Positions 54,862 through 62,515 of a stretch of DNA of 64,000 nucleotides are shown here, one piece after another. Origin of the DNA: Lentibacillus sediminis (GTDB taxonomy: Bacteria; Bacillota; Bacilli; Bacillales; Amphibacillaceae); the NCBI RefSeq assembly GCF_002763455.1, contig NZ_NIXK01000005.1, positions 186,001 to 250,000 on the forward strand. Reading direction: 5' to 3'. Each line of letters begins with the position of its first letter. Position 1 is the first letter of the stretch. A program made the position numbers and the translations under genes. The notes below the pieces were generated by a model. It saw nothing but the letters and a program-made list of their open reading frames with translations. It made no database searches and was not told the DNA's origin.

Positions 54862-55110
54862 CACCAATTATATCATGCCAATGAGAGGTTTAGTTATTTT
54901 ACTGGTATAACATCTAAAATTAATGAATAATTGTGGAGCAAAGGGATAGATTGTATACAATATAATGTGGGTAATACTAAAGCTATGATTTCAATGTTAG
55001 AAGATGAAAATGGAGATGGTTTTATGAGCAAGAAGTCTTTTGGAGATTTAATGGATACGTTAAAAACAGCACCAGGTGGTAGCGAACATCTTAATAAACA
55101 CTCAGTATAA
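54862..55110 (+). pseudogene. Degenerate reading frame
   Basis: One frame reads KKHQLYHANERFSYFTGITS, a TAA, then from TTG 54931 WSKGIDCIQYNVGNTKAMIS, MLEDENGDGFMSKKSFGDL and on to a TAA at 55108-55110. It looks like a fragment of a larger gene broken by one stop. No family recognised. Its stop overlaps the ATG of the next fragment. Confidence 0.35.
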
Positions 55111-55240
55111 TGGGAAAGAAAATATTAAAGCGCAGACTCCATTTGGGGTTAACCCAAAAAGAGGTTATCGAGGCGGTTCGCGCTAATGATGAGAAAATAA
55201 TACAAGCCACATTATCTAAATTAATTTCCCCATTTGCATT
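55110..55240 (+). pseudogene. XRE-type regulator fragment abutting scr
   Basis: ATG 55110 (TAATG overlap with the preceding fragment) opens GKKILKRRLHLGLTQKEVIE, AVRANDEKIIQATLSKL: the first helices of an XRE/Cro DNA-binding domain. The frame then runs without sense into the SRP RNA gene, so the gene is truncated by the scr junction. It marks the right edge of the island. Confidence 0.45.
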
Positions 55241-55262
55241 TTCCCCAAAAAAAAGTTATAAT
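55234..55262 (+). promoter_or_regulatory. Promoter of the SRP RNA gene
   Basis: TTGCAT (55234-55239), 17-nt spacer, perfect TATAAT (55257-55262), about 7 nt before the RNA. Confidence 0.8.
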
Positions 55263-55268
55263 GGACAA

Positions 55269-55537
55269 TGCCGTGCTAAGCGGGGAGGTAGCGGTGCCCT
55301 GTACTCGCAATCCGCTATAGCGAGGTCGAATTCCCATCCGAGGTGTGGCGGCTTTATGGCTGCCTCAAGGGATTGGTGTTGACGTCCAGGTCCCGCGCAA
55401 CGGAAACCCATGAATCCTGTCAGGTCCGGAAGGAAGCAGCAGTAAGTGGTCATTTCCGTGTGCCGCGGGGAAGCCTGAGCCGAGCCATGAACTTGAGTAA
55501 CGCATAGGGCCGTCGCATCAACGGTGGGTGCACGGTT
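55269..55537 (+). ncRNA. scr: Signal recognition particle RNA (long Bacillus type)
   Basis: RNA scaffold of SRP, about 270 nt with both Alu and S domains. Highly conserved parts are GTGCTAAGCGGGGAGGTAGC, CGGTGCCCTGTACTCGCAAT (Alu domain), and GTCAGGTCCGGAAGGAAGCA with GCAGTAAG (domain IV, Ffh binding site). The 3' strand ends in GGTGCACGGTTTA. Adjacent to dnaX in other Bacilli; here 7 kb apart. Ends are estimated to within a few bases. Confidence 0.95.
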
Positions 55538-55548
55538 TACATATGTTA

Positions 55549-55586
55549 AAGAAACCCCTTGTCCATTCCCGGGCAAGGGGTTTCTG
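55549..55586 (+). terminator. Terminator after scr
   Basis: GAAACCCCTTG and CAAGGGGTTTC flank TCCATTCCCGGG, just beyond the SRP RNA. Confidence 0.75.
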
Positions 55587-55607
55587 ATTTATTACCGAGG
55601 TGTATTA

Positions 55608-56318
55608 TCAGGCAAACACTTCCTGTAAATCCACTTCCAATCCCTCAAATACCTCGGAGAGAACGATGTCATCTTTTTTATAGCTTTTGCTGTTCGTGAT
55701 ATCATTGTCCTCCAGCACGTAAACCCGAATTTGTTCATTGAGTGGATCGACAAGCCAATATTCCTGAACACCGCATTGTTTATATAAATCAAGCTTCTTT
55801 AACATGTCTTTGCTTCGCGTGGAAGGCGATAATACCTCAACAACAAGGGTGGGCGTCCCCTTATATTTGCCTTTCTCGTCCAGGTTGTCCTTGTCGCACA
55901 TGACCAAAATATCCGGCTGGACTACGTTGATGTTGTCTTCCTCCTTAACGAAAGTCACATCAAATGGAGAGGTAAGCGGCACACAGTTTTTTCCTTTAAA
56001 CCAGATGTGAAATGCACCGAAAAGTTCCCCTACAGCATACTGGTGCTTGTAGGACGGCGAGGCCAGATTGTAGATGACACCGTCAATTAATTCAAATCTT
56101 TGCACCGATTCCTCCGTCAGTTCCAGAAATTCTTCATACGTCACCCAACTCGATGATCGATATTCTGCCTGCCCTTCTTTCAAAACGTCTGCGTCATGAC
56201 AAGGAATGATTTTGGCTGCATCTTTTCCGTTCTTTGTAACAATAATCTCTTCATTGGCTTCTACAAATTTCAAGTATTTTTCAAAATTTTCCTGCACATT
56301 GGTTGAAGGCACTCTCAT
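55608..56318 (-). CDS. Phd/YefM antitoxin-like domain fused to Uma2 nuclease domain, copy 1
   Basis: About 236 aa. Residues 1-45 (MRVPSTNVQENFEKYLKFVE, EEIIVTKNGKDAAKIIP) are a Phd/YefM-type DNA-binding antitoxin fold. From residue 50 on comes a Uma2 (DUF820) restriction-endonuclease-fold domain: TYEEFLELTEESVQRFELID, GVIYNLASPSYKHQ, VVQPDILVMCDKDN and TLVVEVLSPSTRSKD, with the E-x-D..E-x-V core residues intact. ATG 56318 is preferred over GTG 56327. Closely similar to the gene 75 nt upstream (copy 2). No separate toxin gene is present. Confidence 0.8.
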   Translation of the reverse strand: MRVPSTNVQENFEKYLKFVEANEEIIVTKNGKDAAKIIPCHDADVLKEGQAEYRSSSWVTYEEFLELTEESVQRFELIDGVIYNLASPSYKHQYAVGELFGAFHIWFKGKNCVPLTSPFDVTFVKEEDNINVVQPDILVMCDKDNLDEKGKYKGTPTLVVEVLSPSTRSKDMLKKLDLYKQCGVQEYWLVDPLNEQIRVYVLEDNDITNSKSYKKDDIVLSEVFEGLEVDLQEVFA

Positions 56319-56401
56319 TTTCCGCACATCTCCTTATTAGCCAATTTATGAATAGAGGATTTTTTCAGTGTGTGTTTCTGATTTTAGGAAGTAAAATGAA
56401 A

Positions 56402-57112
56402 TCAAGCAAACACTTCCTGTAAGTCCACTTCCAATCCTTCAAACACCTCGGAGCGAACGGTGTCATCTTTTTTATAGCTTTTGCTATTCGTGATATCATT
56501 GTCTCCCAGCACGTAAACCCAAATTTGTTCATTGAGTGGATCAACAATCCAGTATTCCCGAACACCACATTCTTTATATAACTCAAGCTTCTTCAACATG
56601 TCCTTGCTTCTCGTGGATGGAGATAATACTTCAACAACCAGGGTTGGCGTCCCCTTATACTTGCCTTTCTCATCCAGTTTGTCTTTGTCGCACATGACCA
56701 AAATATCCGGCTGAACCACGTTGATGTTGTCTTCTTCCTTAATGAAAGTCACATCAAACGGAGAGGTAAGCGGCACACAGTTTTTTCCTTTGAACCAGTT
56801 GTAAAATGTACCGTGAAGTTCGCCCACTGCATGCTGGTGTTTATAGGAGGGCGATGCCAGATTATAGATGACCCCATCAATTAACTCAAATCGTTGTTCC
56901 GAGTCCTCCGTCAATTCCAGAAATTCTTCATACGTCACCCAACTCGATGATCGATATTCTGCCTGTCCTTCTTTGACAACGTCTGCGTCATGACAGGGAA
57001 GGATTTTGGCCGCGTCTTTTCCGCTTTTCGTCACAATGATCTCCTCATTGGCTTCCACAAATTTCAAGTATTTACCAAAGTTGTTTTGCAGCTTGGTTGA
57101 AGACACTCTCAT
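56402..57112 (-). CDS. Phd/YefM-Uma2 fusion, copy 2
   Basis: Same length and architecture as 55608-56318, with only scattered differences (for example SSTKLQNNFGKYLKFVEANE versus PSTNVQENFEKYLKFVEANE). Upstream copy of a tandem duplication. Its 5' flank carries TTAGCTAA repeats that could be an operator bound by the Phd-like domain. Uma2 proteins are widespread, often multicopy and of unknown biological role. Confidence 0.8.
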   Translation of the reverse strand: MRVSSTKLQNNFGKYLKFVEANEEIIVTKSGKDAAKILPCHDADVVKEGQAEYRSSSWVTYEEFLELTEDSEQRFELIDGVIYNLASPSYKHQHAVGELHGTFYNWFKGKNCVPLTSPFDVTFIKEEDNINVVQPDILVMCDKDKLDEKGKYKGTPTLVVEVLSPSTRSKDMLKKLELYKECGVREYWIVDPLNEQIWVYVLGDNDITNSKSYKKDDTVRSEVFEGLEVDLQEVFA

Positions 57113-57130
57113 TTTCCGCACATCCCCTTA

Positions 57131-57190
57131 TTAGCTAATTTATTAATATTATACAAATTATTAGCTATTTTATCAATCGTAATTAGCTAA
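57131..57190. promoter_or_regulatory. TTAGCTAA operator-like repeats upstream of the Phd-Uma2 genes
   Basis: TTAGCTAA occurs at 57131-57138 and 57183-57190 and as TTAGCTAT at 57161-57168, in AT-rich surroundings just upstream of copy 2. A diverged TTAGCCAA (56337-56344) lies at the same place upstream of copy 1. Palindromic sites of this kind are usual for autoregulating Phd/YefM antitoxins. Confidence 0.45.
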
Positions 57191-57315
57191 AACTAAAATT
57201 GGCAGGGAAATTTTGGTCACGACAGCTTTGTGTTTAATTTTTCGAAACGGACAAAATAAACCCTGTGAGCGGATGGCAGGCCTTTCGCTTAACCTTACAT
57301 GAAGGAGTGCTGAGG

Positions 57316-57489
57316 ATGAACGATAACCGGAATGAGCGTCGTAACCGCAATAACCGTCAAAACAACGATAATGTGGAATTTGCGAATGAATTTCTTGACG
57401 ATCTAAATGAAAATCGCGACAACAACCGAAACAACAATCGTGATAACTTCAACCGTAACGACAAGCGCGACCGCAACAACCGCCGCTAA
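57316..57489 (+). CDS. Small Asn/Arg/Asp-rich protein
   Basis: 57 aa, almost entirely Asn, Arg, Asp and Glu (for example NRNERRNRNNRQNNDN and NNRNNNRDNFNRNDKRD) around a short ordered-looking core EFANEFLDDLNEN. AAGGAGTGCTGAGG precedes ATG 57316; the frame extends 17 codons further without a better site. Predicted disordered, highly charged. It could be a spore-associated or hydration-type protein as is common in Bacilli, but no family was recognised. A terminator follows. Confidence 0.65.
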   Translation: MNDNRNERRNRNNRQNNDNVEFANEFLDDLNENRDNNRNNNRDNFNRNDKRDRNNRR

Positions 57490-57501
57490 TCGCAGCATAC
57501 G

Positions 57502-57539
57502 AAAAACCTGTATCCCATCGTACGGATACAGGTTTTTTA
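57502..57539 (+). terminator. Terminator after Asn/Arg-rich gene
   Basis: AAAACCTGTATCC with GGATACAGGTTTT and TTT, loop CATCGTAC. Confidence 0.9.
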
Positions 57540-57622
57540 CATATATTTAACGTAAAACATGAAACATTTTCATAACCTCCTCCGTATTACAGGTAGCTTG
57601 CAATATTGGAGGTAGAAGCATC

Positions 57623-58555
57623 ATGCCAGAACCGGCAATGGAATTAATCAATCTGAGAAAAACAATTGGCAAGAAAGAAATTATCAAAGGATTATCTTTT
57701 CAAATTGAAAAAGGAGAAGTATTCGGCTTTATCGGGCCCAATGGTGCGGGGAAAACGACAACGATCCGCATGATGGTCGGACTGATGAAAATTACCGATG
57801 GCGATGTGCGAATCCAGGGTTCAAGCATCAAAAGCAACTTCAAAGAGGCTGTCCGGGAAGTTGGGGCAATCGTGGAAAATCCGGAAATGTACCCGTTTAT
57901 GACAGGTATGCAAAACCTTACCCATTTTGCTCGCATGATCCCAGGTACGACAAGTGAGCGGATCCAGGAAGTCATCGCACTTGTCGGGCTGGAGAAAGTG
58001 ATCAAGGAAAAAGTCGGGCGTTATTCGCTGGGGATGCGTCAGCGGCTGGGTATCGCGCAGGCCCTTCTGCACCGGCCATCTATCCTGATTTTGGACGAAC
58101 CAACCAACGGCCTTGATCCGGCGGGCATCCGGGAAATCCGCCAATACATCCGCCGCTTGGCTCAGGAAGAAAATGTAGCGGTAATTATCTCAAGTCACCT
58201 GCTGTCCGAGGTGGAGCTAATGTGTGACCGCATCGGCGTGATTAAAAATGGCGAAATGGTAGCGACAGAAAATGTGCGGGACACGGAGGCTGCTGCTTCC
58301 GGGGAAGAACGAGCCCACCAGGTACAAATCGAGGTATCCCCTGCAGGAAAAGCGGCAGAACTCTTGAAGTCCGAGTTTGCCATCCCGGCTGCAGAAGAAG
58401 ATGGCTGGCTCCAATTCCAAAGTGAAAAAGAACAGATGCCGGCGATCATCCAAACCCTCGTCCAGCATGAAATCGCCATTTACCAGGTGAATGTGTCGAA
58501 AGCAACGTTAGAGGAGAAATTCTTTGATCTGATTGGAGAGAATACGATTGAATAA
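57623..58555 (+). CDS. ABC transporter ATP-binding protein (BcrA type)
   Basis: 310-aa ATPase of the BcrA/ABC-2 exporter group: Walker A IGPNGAGKTTTIRMM, signature YSLGMRQRLGIAQALL, Walker B ILILDEPTNGLDPAGIRE, and a C-terminal regulatory part of about 90 residues. TTGGAGGTAGAAG precedes the ATG. Its last codons overlap the start of the permease gene. Such pairs export antimicrobial peptides or lantibiotics, or control sporulation-related peptides; no sensor kinase is adjacent. Confidence 0.9.
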   Translation: MPEPAMELINLRKTIGKKEIIKGLSFQIEKGEVFGFIGPNGAGKTTTIRMMVGLMKITDGDVRIQGSSIKSNFKEAVREVGAIVENPEMYPFMTGMQNLTHFARMIPGTTSERIQEVIALVGLEKVIKEKVGRYSLGMRQRLGIAQALLHRPSILILDEPTNGLDPAGIREIRQYIRRLAQEENVAVIISSHLLSEVELMCDRIGVIKNGEMVATENVRDTEAAASGEERAHQVQIEVSPAGKAAELLKSEFAIPAAEEDGWLQFQSEKEQMPAIIQTLVQHEIAIYQVNVSKATLEEKFFDLIGENTIE

Positions 58556-59513
58556 CTTTATCAAACTTGTTGGCAACGAACTAGGGAAAATTTACATACG
58601 AAAATCAACGTGGGCCATGTATATCATTATTGCGGTGCTCGTTATCGGCGGGGCAGCGCTCAGCTATTCATTTGTCGATACCGGCGAGGAATATCAGGGA
58701 GATGACTGGCGCGAGGTGATGCAGCAGGAAAACGAGGAAATCATGAGCGAGATGGAAAACGCGGAGTCGCAATCGGGATTTAATGTTGCGATGAACCCGA
58801 TGCAGTTGGAAAAGAATAATTTCCACCTGGAAAACGACATCCAGCCGACAGGATATGGCACGTGGCAGTATGTGCTGGAGAACCAGGGCCTTTTGTCCAT
58901 CGTTAGCCTCTTGACGATTATTGTAGCGGCAGGCATTGTCACCCATGAATTCAAATGGGGTACGATTAAGCTGCTGCTGATCCGGCCGATTTCCCGATCT
59001 AAGATATTGCTTTCCAAGTTCACCGCCGTGATTATCTTCGCACTGGTGACGCTATTATTTTTACTGGTTTCCTCCTGGCTCACCGGAGCTGCTTTCTTTG
59101 GCATCGAAGGCTGGAACCCGTCTGTCGTCATGCAGCAGGGAGGCGAATATGTCCTGGTTGAGGTGGGCAGTGAAATTATAACGGAATATGGATTAGGCAT
59201 GGTCAATCTGGTGATGATGACGACCTTTGCGTTCATGATTTCCATCGTATTCCGCAACAGCTCTCTGGCCATCGGGACGGCGATTTTCCTGATGCTGGCC
59301 GGAAATACCGTTGTCGGGATATTTAACCAATACGACTGGGCAAAATATATCCTTTTCGCCAATACGGATTTGAGTCAGTATACCAATAACTTTGGTCCGC
59401 CTATTGAAGGAATGACGATGGGCTTTTCGATCAGTGTGCTTGTTGTGTATTTTGTTATCTTTATGGTGTTGTCGTGGCTTGTGTTTACGAAGAGGGATGT
59501 TGCAGGGTCATAG
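58548..59513 (+). CDS. ABC-2 type permease
   Basis: 321 aa; TTG 58548 has GGAGAG seven nt upstream and overlaps the ATPase stop, so the pair is coupled. One N-terminal helix, a large extracytoplasmic loop (about residues 45-105) and five C-terminal helices, with THEFKWGTIKLLLIRPISRS as the conserved coupling segment of bacitracin-type permeases. Partner of the preceding ATPase. Confidence 0.88.
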   Translation: MNNFIKLVGNELGKIYIRKSTWAMYIIIAVLVIGGAALSYSFVDTGEEYQGDDWREVMQQENEEIMSEMENAESQSGFNVAMNPMQLEKNNFHLENDIQPTGYGTWQYVLENQGLLSIVSLLTIIVAAGIVTHEFKWGTIKLLLIRPISRSKILLSKFTAVIIFALVTLLFLLVSSWLTGAAFFGIEGWNPSVVMQQGGEYVLVEVGSEIITEYGLGMVNLVMMTTFAFMISIVFRNSSLAIGTAIFLMLAGNTVVGIFNQYDWAKYILFANTDLSQYTNNFGPPIEGMTMGFSISVLVVYFVIFMVLSWLVFTKRDVAGS

Positions 59514-59528
59514 GATGACTTGATTAAG

Positions 59529-59567
59529 AGAACACAGGGATCTCCTTTACTGGAGATCCCTGTTCAC
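59529..59567. terminator. Hairpin after ABC permease
   Basis: AACACAGGGATCTCC and GGAGATCCCTGTT pair nearly perfectly around TTTACT but lack a clear T tract; could be a weak or bidirectional terminator. Confidence 0.5.
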
Positions 59568-59637
59568 CTACCCTTTTAGATAATAAGGAATAAGGTAAAA
59601 AACATGTACATACACCTCTTATGAAGGGGGGGTGTCT

Positions 59638-60549
59638 ATGAGAAAAAATCTTATCGGTTTTGTGATCGTCATCCTCATTTATGGTTCCATTCCAATTTTC
59701 GCAAACGTAACAGATAAAACAGTAATTGCTAAATCTGATCAACAAATTAAAAATGAATTAGAAAAAAGTATGGAAGAAACGAAAAAACAAAAAGAAAAGC
59801 TCGAACTATTATTTATAAAAAGCTCAAAAGAATTAAATGACAAAGGCTACGAGGTAGGATTAAGTTACTCCCACGCAGATCGTATGTTAACCGCACAAAT
59901 TAAAGATGAGGCCATCAAAAGTCAGATTGAAAATATAATAGCTGATACTGCAAAAGAGGTAGAATTTGGTGATTTTGAAATAAAGTTTAGGGTTTTGGAC
60001 AGTAAGATTCCGCTTAATAAAGAGGATGAAAAGTTAAGGGAATCAATCGATAAGGTTTCCAATGTTGTTTCAGATGTATTAAAGGACAAAGGATATGACT
60101 TTGCCTATTCCATATTGGTTAAACCAGAGAAAGAAATCATCATTGAAGCGACAGATAAAGGGTTGGCAGAAGATGATGAACTCGAAAACCTCATTTCTAA
60201 TGCCATTTTATCTGAGACCAATATGGATTTTACCGTTAAATTAGAGGAAAAAAGCGAAAGTGAAATAAGAGATATGGAATGGCACCCTGTATTTGCTGCA
60301 ATAATGGAGGAAACAAGTAAGAAATTCAAAGAATACAGAGGATTTGCTTCTTCGTTCCATCCTATGCCTTTACAGATCATTATTAAAACCACAATAAATG
60401 ACAGTTGGTTCGTGAACGCCGATCGAAAGGTTAAGCAAATGGAAAATTATGTAGGTAACATAATTGAGCTGAAAATGGAAGAGTTATCGATTGGGGAAGT
60501 TCCATATGAGATTATCATCAGGGATAAAGGCAATGAGAGAATAAATTAA
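59638..60549 (+). CDS. Secreted protein with three DUF4030-like repeats
   Basis: 303 aa. ATG 59638 follows a seven-G GAAGGGGGGG site; the frame also opens at GTG 59632. An N-terminal hydrophobic segment (LIGFVIVILIYGSIPIFANV) is a signal peptide or anchor. Three successive repeats of about 75-80 residues follow, each starting with a helix and (L/F)K-type Tyr element (NDKGYEVGLSYS, KDKGYDFAYSIL, KEYRGFASSFHP) and ending with an FEIKFRVLD- or YEIIIRDK-like strand. I associate this with the Bacillus DUF4030 family. Function unknown; more AT-rich than its neighbours. Confidence 0.6.
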   Translation: MRKNLIGFVIVILIYGSIPIFANVTDKTVIAKSDQQIKNELEKSMEETKKQKEKLELLFIKSSKELNDKGYEVGLSYSHADRMLTAQIKDEAIKSQIENIIADTAKEVEFGDFEIKFRVLDSKIPLNKEDEKLRESIDKVSNVVSDVLKDKGYDFAYSILVKPEKEIIIEATDKGLAEDDELENLISNAILSETNMDFTVKLEEKSESEIRDMEWHPVFAAIMEETSKKFKEYRGFASSFHPMPLQIIIKTTINDSWFVNADRKVKQMENYVGNIIELKMEELSIGEVPYEIIIRDKGNERIN

Positions 60550-60735
60550 GGAGCAGGCAGCCATCGCCCTATGTTAGATGACCGCCTCCCCTTAGACAAA
60601 GGTCATGGGAAACCATGGTCTTTTATACTTGGAAACGCCCGGTTGCAAAGCAAAATTGCGGAATTGTAACTTTATATTGGAAGAAGGGGGGCGTTTTCCT
60701 TTGCGAACCTGCCCCTTCCACTTCAGTTTGCAGTA

Positions 60736-61845
60736 CTAAGCCCCCAACACCACCGGAATAGCAACAGCCAAAAGAATAATCAGTACTAAGAATATCCAAA
60801 CCAATGGCCGGGCAACGTTTATCGTCCATCCTACCCCAAACCGTTTTTCAATAAATAAGGCAGGATCATCATTATTGAAATAAAATTGGCCAAGCTTCCA
60901 AAAACGATCGTCATCCCGATCAATGACCCCTTCCTTTTCACCATCACTCGCAACGATTCTGCTTCCCCCCTGCCCCGTTGTAAAAGAAAGCACAATTGCA
61001 CCGACGGTCACAGCTAAACCAAAAACGAGTGGGACAATGGTTAGAATCTGTGCATTCACCGGAACAATAAACGATAGCTGGATGACAAAGAATAACAGTG
61101 TCAGTGCCGTTCCTGTGATAATTATAAACCCTGACCAGCGCCGCCTGAAAATAATGTTTTGCTGCATCGATTTTTCAGGGTTTTCTGCGCTTAACTGCTG
61201 CTTTACTTTGCCTATGATCACGTTAATTAACAGGAAAAGCAAGGTCAGGTAAAGCATCATGACTGGCATGACCATTACGGATCGATAGGATTTGGCAGAC
61301 CAGTTGGTGACGTTGCCATTAAAATCATACTGCATCGGTATTCGTTCTGGAATTCGATCATAGAGTAATAATGTCATGATCAATGTTCCAAATGAAATCA
61401 GGAATGGGATCGCAAACCAGCCGTTGGAATGAATCAGCTTTTTATCGCGAAAACGCATATCAACCGCTACCTGCTGTGACCTGTGTTCCGCCCATTTTTC
61501 CTCCGCTTTTAATCGCTTCATTTGGTAATGGTACTTCAAATAGACAACAAACATACTCACCAAATAAACAACTAATCCTGCACTAAAACCAATTGCTAAA
61601 AAGTCACTGCTTCTTGTCATCGCGTCGGCAAACAGCAGGAAAGCAACGAAAACGATCATGCCGATCATTCCGGTCACCATGGCATATTGCTTACGCATGG
61701 CCCTCAGTTTTGAGCTTTGATAAACATCTTCCGGAATAGAAACCCCAAAGCTTTCTGTTCTCCTTGTTAGATAAGGCATAAACATTGTGGCAGCAAACAC
61801 AGGCAATAGAATGAGAAATAACATAAAAACAACGGATTGCCCCAT
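60736..61845 (-). CDS. DUF1648/DUF5808 membrane protein (SdpI-related)
   Basis: 369 aa, about nine helices. Contains a DUF1648 segment (DRIPERIPMQYDFNGNVTNW) as in SdpI-type immunity proteins and a C-terminal DUF5808 segment (DDDRFWKLGQFYFNNDDPAL, FIEKRFGVGWTINVARPL). ATG 61845 begins right after the stop of the GntR gene, so the pair is a coupled unit. Members of this family pair with GntR regulators in envelope-stress or antibiotic-response operons. It is 6 kb from the peptide island, so an immunity role is speculative. Confidence 0.85.
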   Translation of the reverse strand: MGQSVVFMLFLILLPVFAATMFMPYLTRRTESFGVSIPEDVYQSSKLRAMRKQYAMVTGMIGMIVFVAFLLFADAMTRSSDFLAIGFSAGLVVYLVSMFVVYLKYHYQMKRLKAEEKWAEHRSQQVAVDMRFRDKKLIHSNGWFAIPFLISFGTLIMTLLLYDRIPERIPMQYDFNGNVTNWSAKSYRSVMVMPVMMLYLTLLFLLINVIIGKVKQQLSAENPEKSMQQNIIFRRRWSGFIIITGTALTLLFFVIQLSFIVPVNAQILTIVPLVFGLAVTVGAIVLSFTTGQGGSRIVASDGEKEGVIDRDDDRFWKLGQFYFNNDDPALFIEKRFGVGWTINVARPLVWIFLVLIILLAVAIPVVLGA

Positions 61846-62241
61846 TTAATTTTCATCCTTTCCGTTTGTAAATTCGCTGTATATTTCACTGCACAGCATC
61901 AAAAATTCTTCTTTCCCTACCCCGCGGCAAACGGACTCGGCAATGAGCGGGTGTAAGGTGGCGTAAAGTCTTTCCCTGTAAGCATTGTCTGCCTGCGGGA
62001 CCCCTTCTGGATTGATTACCACTCCTTTTTGGCGGTGGATTAAAATAAAGCCTTCCTGTTTCAACTGCTGATACGCTTTATTTACCGTGTGCAGGTTGAT
62101 CCCAAGATCGGCAGCAAGTGCACGGACAGAAGGCAGTCCTTCCCCCGGCAAGAACTCCTTTTTAGCAATACCTGCAATGATTTGATTTTTTACCTGTGCA
62201 TAAATCGGCTCATCTGCTTGTAAATCAAGAGTTATCATCAC
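61846..62241 (-). CDS. GntR-family regulator (YtrA type)
   Basis: 131-aa short GntR protein: winged helix with ADEPIYAQVKNQIIAGIAKK, LPSVRALAADLGINLHTVNK and GFILIHRQKGVVIN, then a short C-terminal helix pair, as in the YtrA subfamily. It autoregulates small operons in precedent; the operon here is itself plus the DUF1648 protein. ACGAGGTTGTGATG precedes the start. Confidence 0.9.
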   Translation of the reverse strand: MMITLDLQADEPIYAQVKNQIIAGIAKKEFLPGEGLPSVRALAADLGINLHTVNKAYQQLKQEGFILIHRQKGVVINPEGVPQADNAYRERLYATLHPLIAESVCRGVGKEEFLMLCSEIYSEFTNGKDEN

Positions 62242-62455
62242 AACCTCGTCACATCCTAAATCATTTTGTAATAACTGTTATACATATTATATAACAGTTA
62301 TCGAAAGTATGCAACCTAAATTTTGTTCATGAGAAAACAGAAAATGAAGTGGACAAAGTTAGTCTGTGAGTAAACATGTATTTTTTCTATAATCGAAATG
62401 AAACCATGAATAGGTGGCATATCCGAAAACTTTCCCAAATGTTTTACCACGAAGG

Positions 62456-62485
62456 TTCACATACACCCCTGAAATCGGGTATAAT
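62456..62485 (+). promoter_or_regulatory. Candidate dnaX promoter
   Basis: TTCACA (62456-62461), 18-nt spacer, perfect TATAAT (62480-62485), 30 nt before the dnaX start. Confidence 0.65.
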
Positions 62486-62515
62486 TAGGAGAGAACCTAT
62501 AAGGGGAAAATCCAT

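Noticed and set aside
60736-62241. DUF1648/GntR pair as the immunity part of the peptide island
   Set aside because: SdpI-related domain noted, but it is 6 kb away beyond scr and has its own regulator; no evidence links it to the island.
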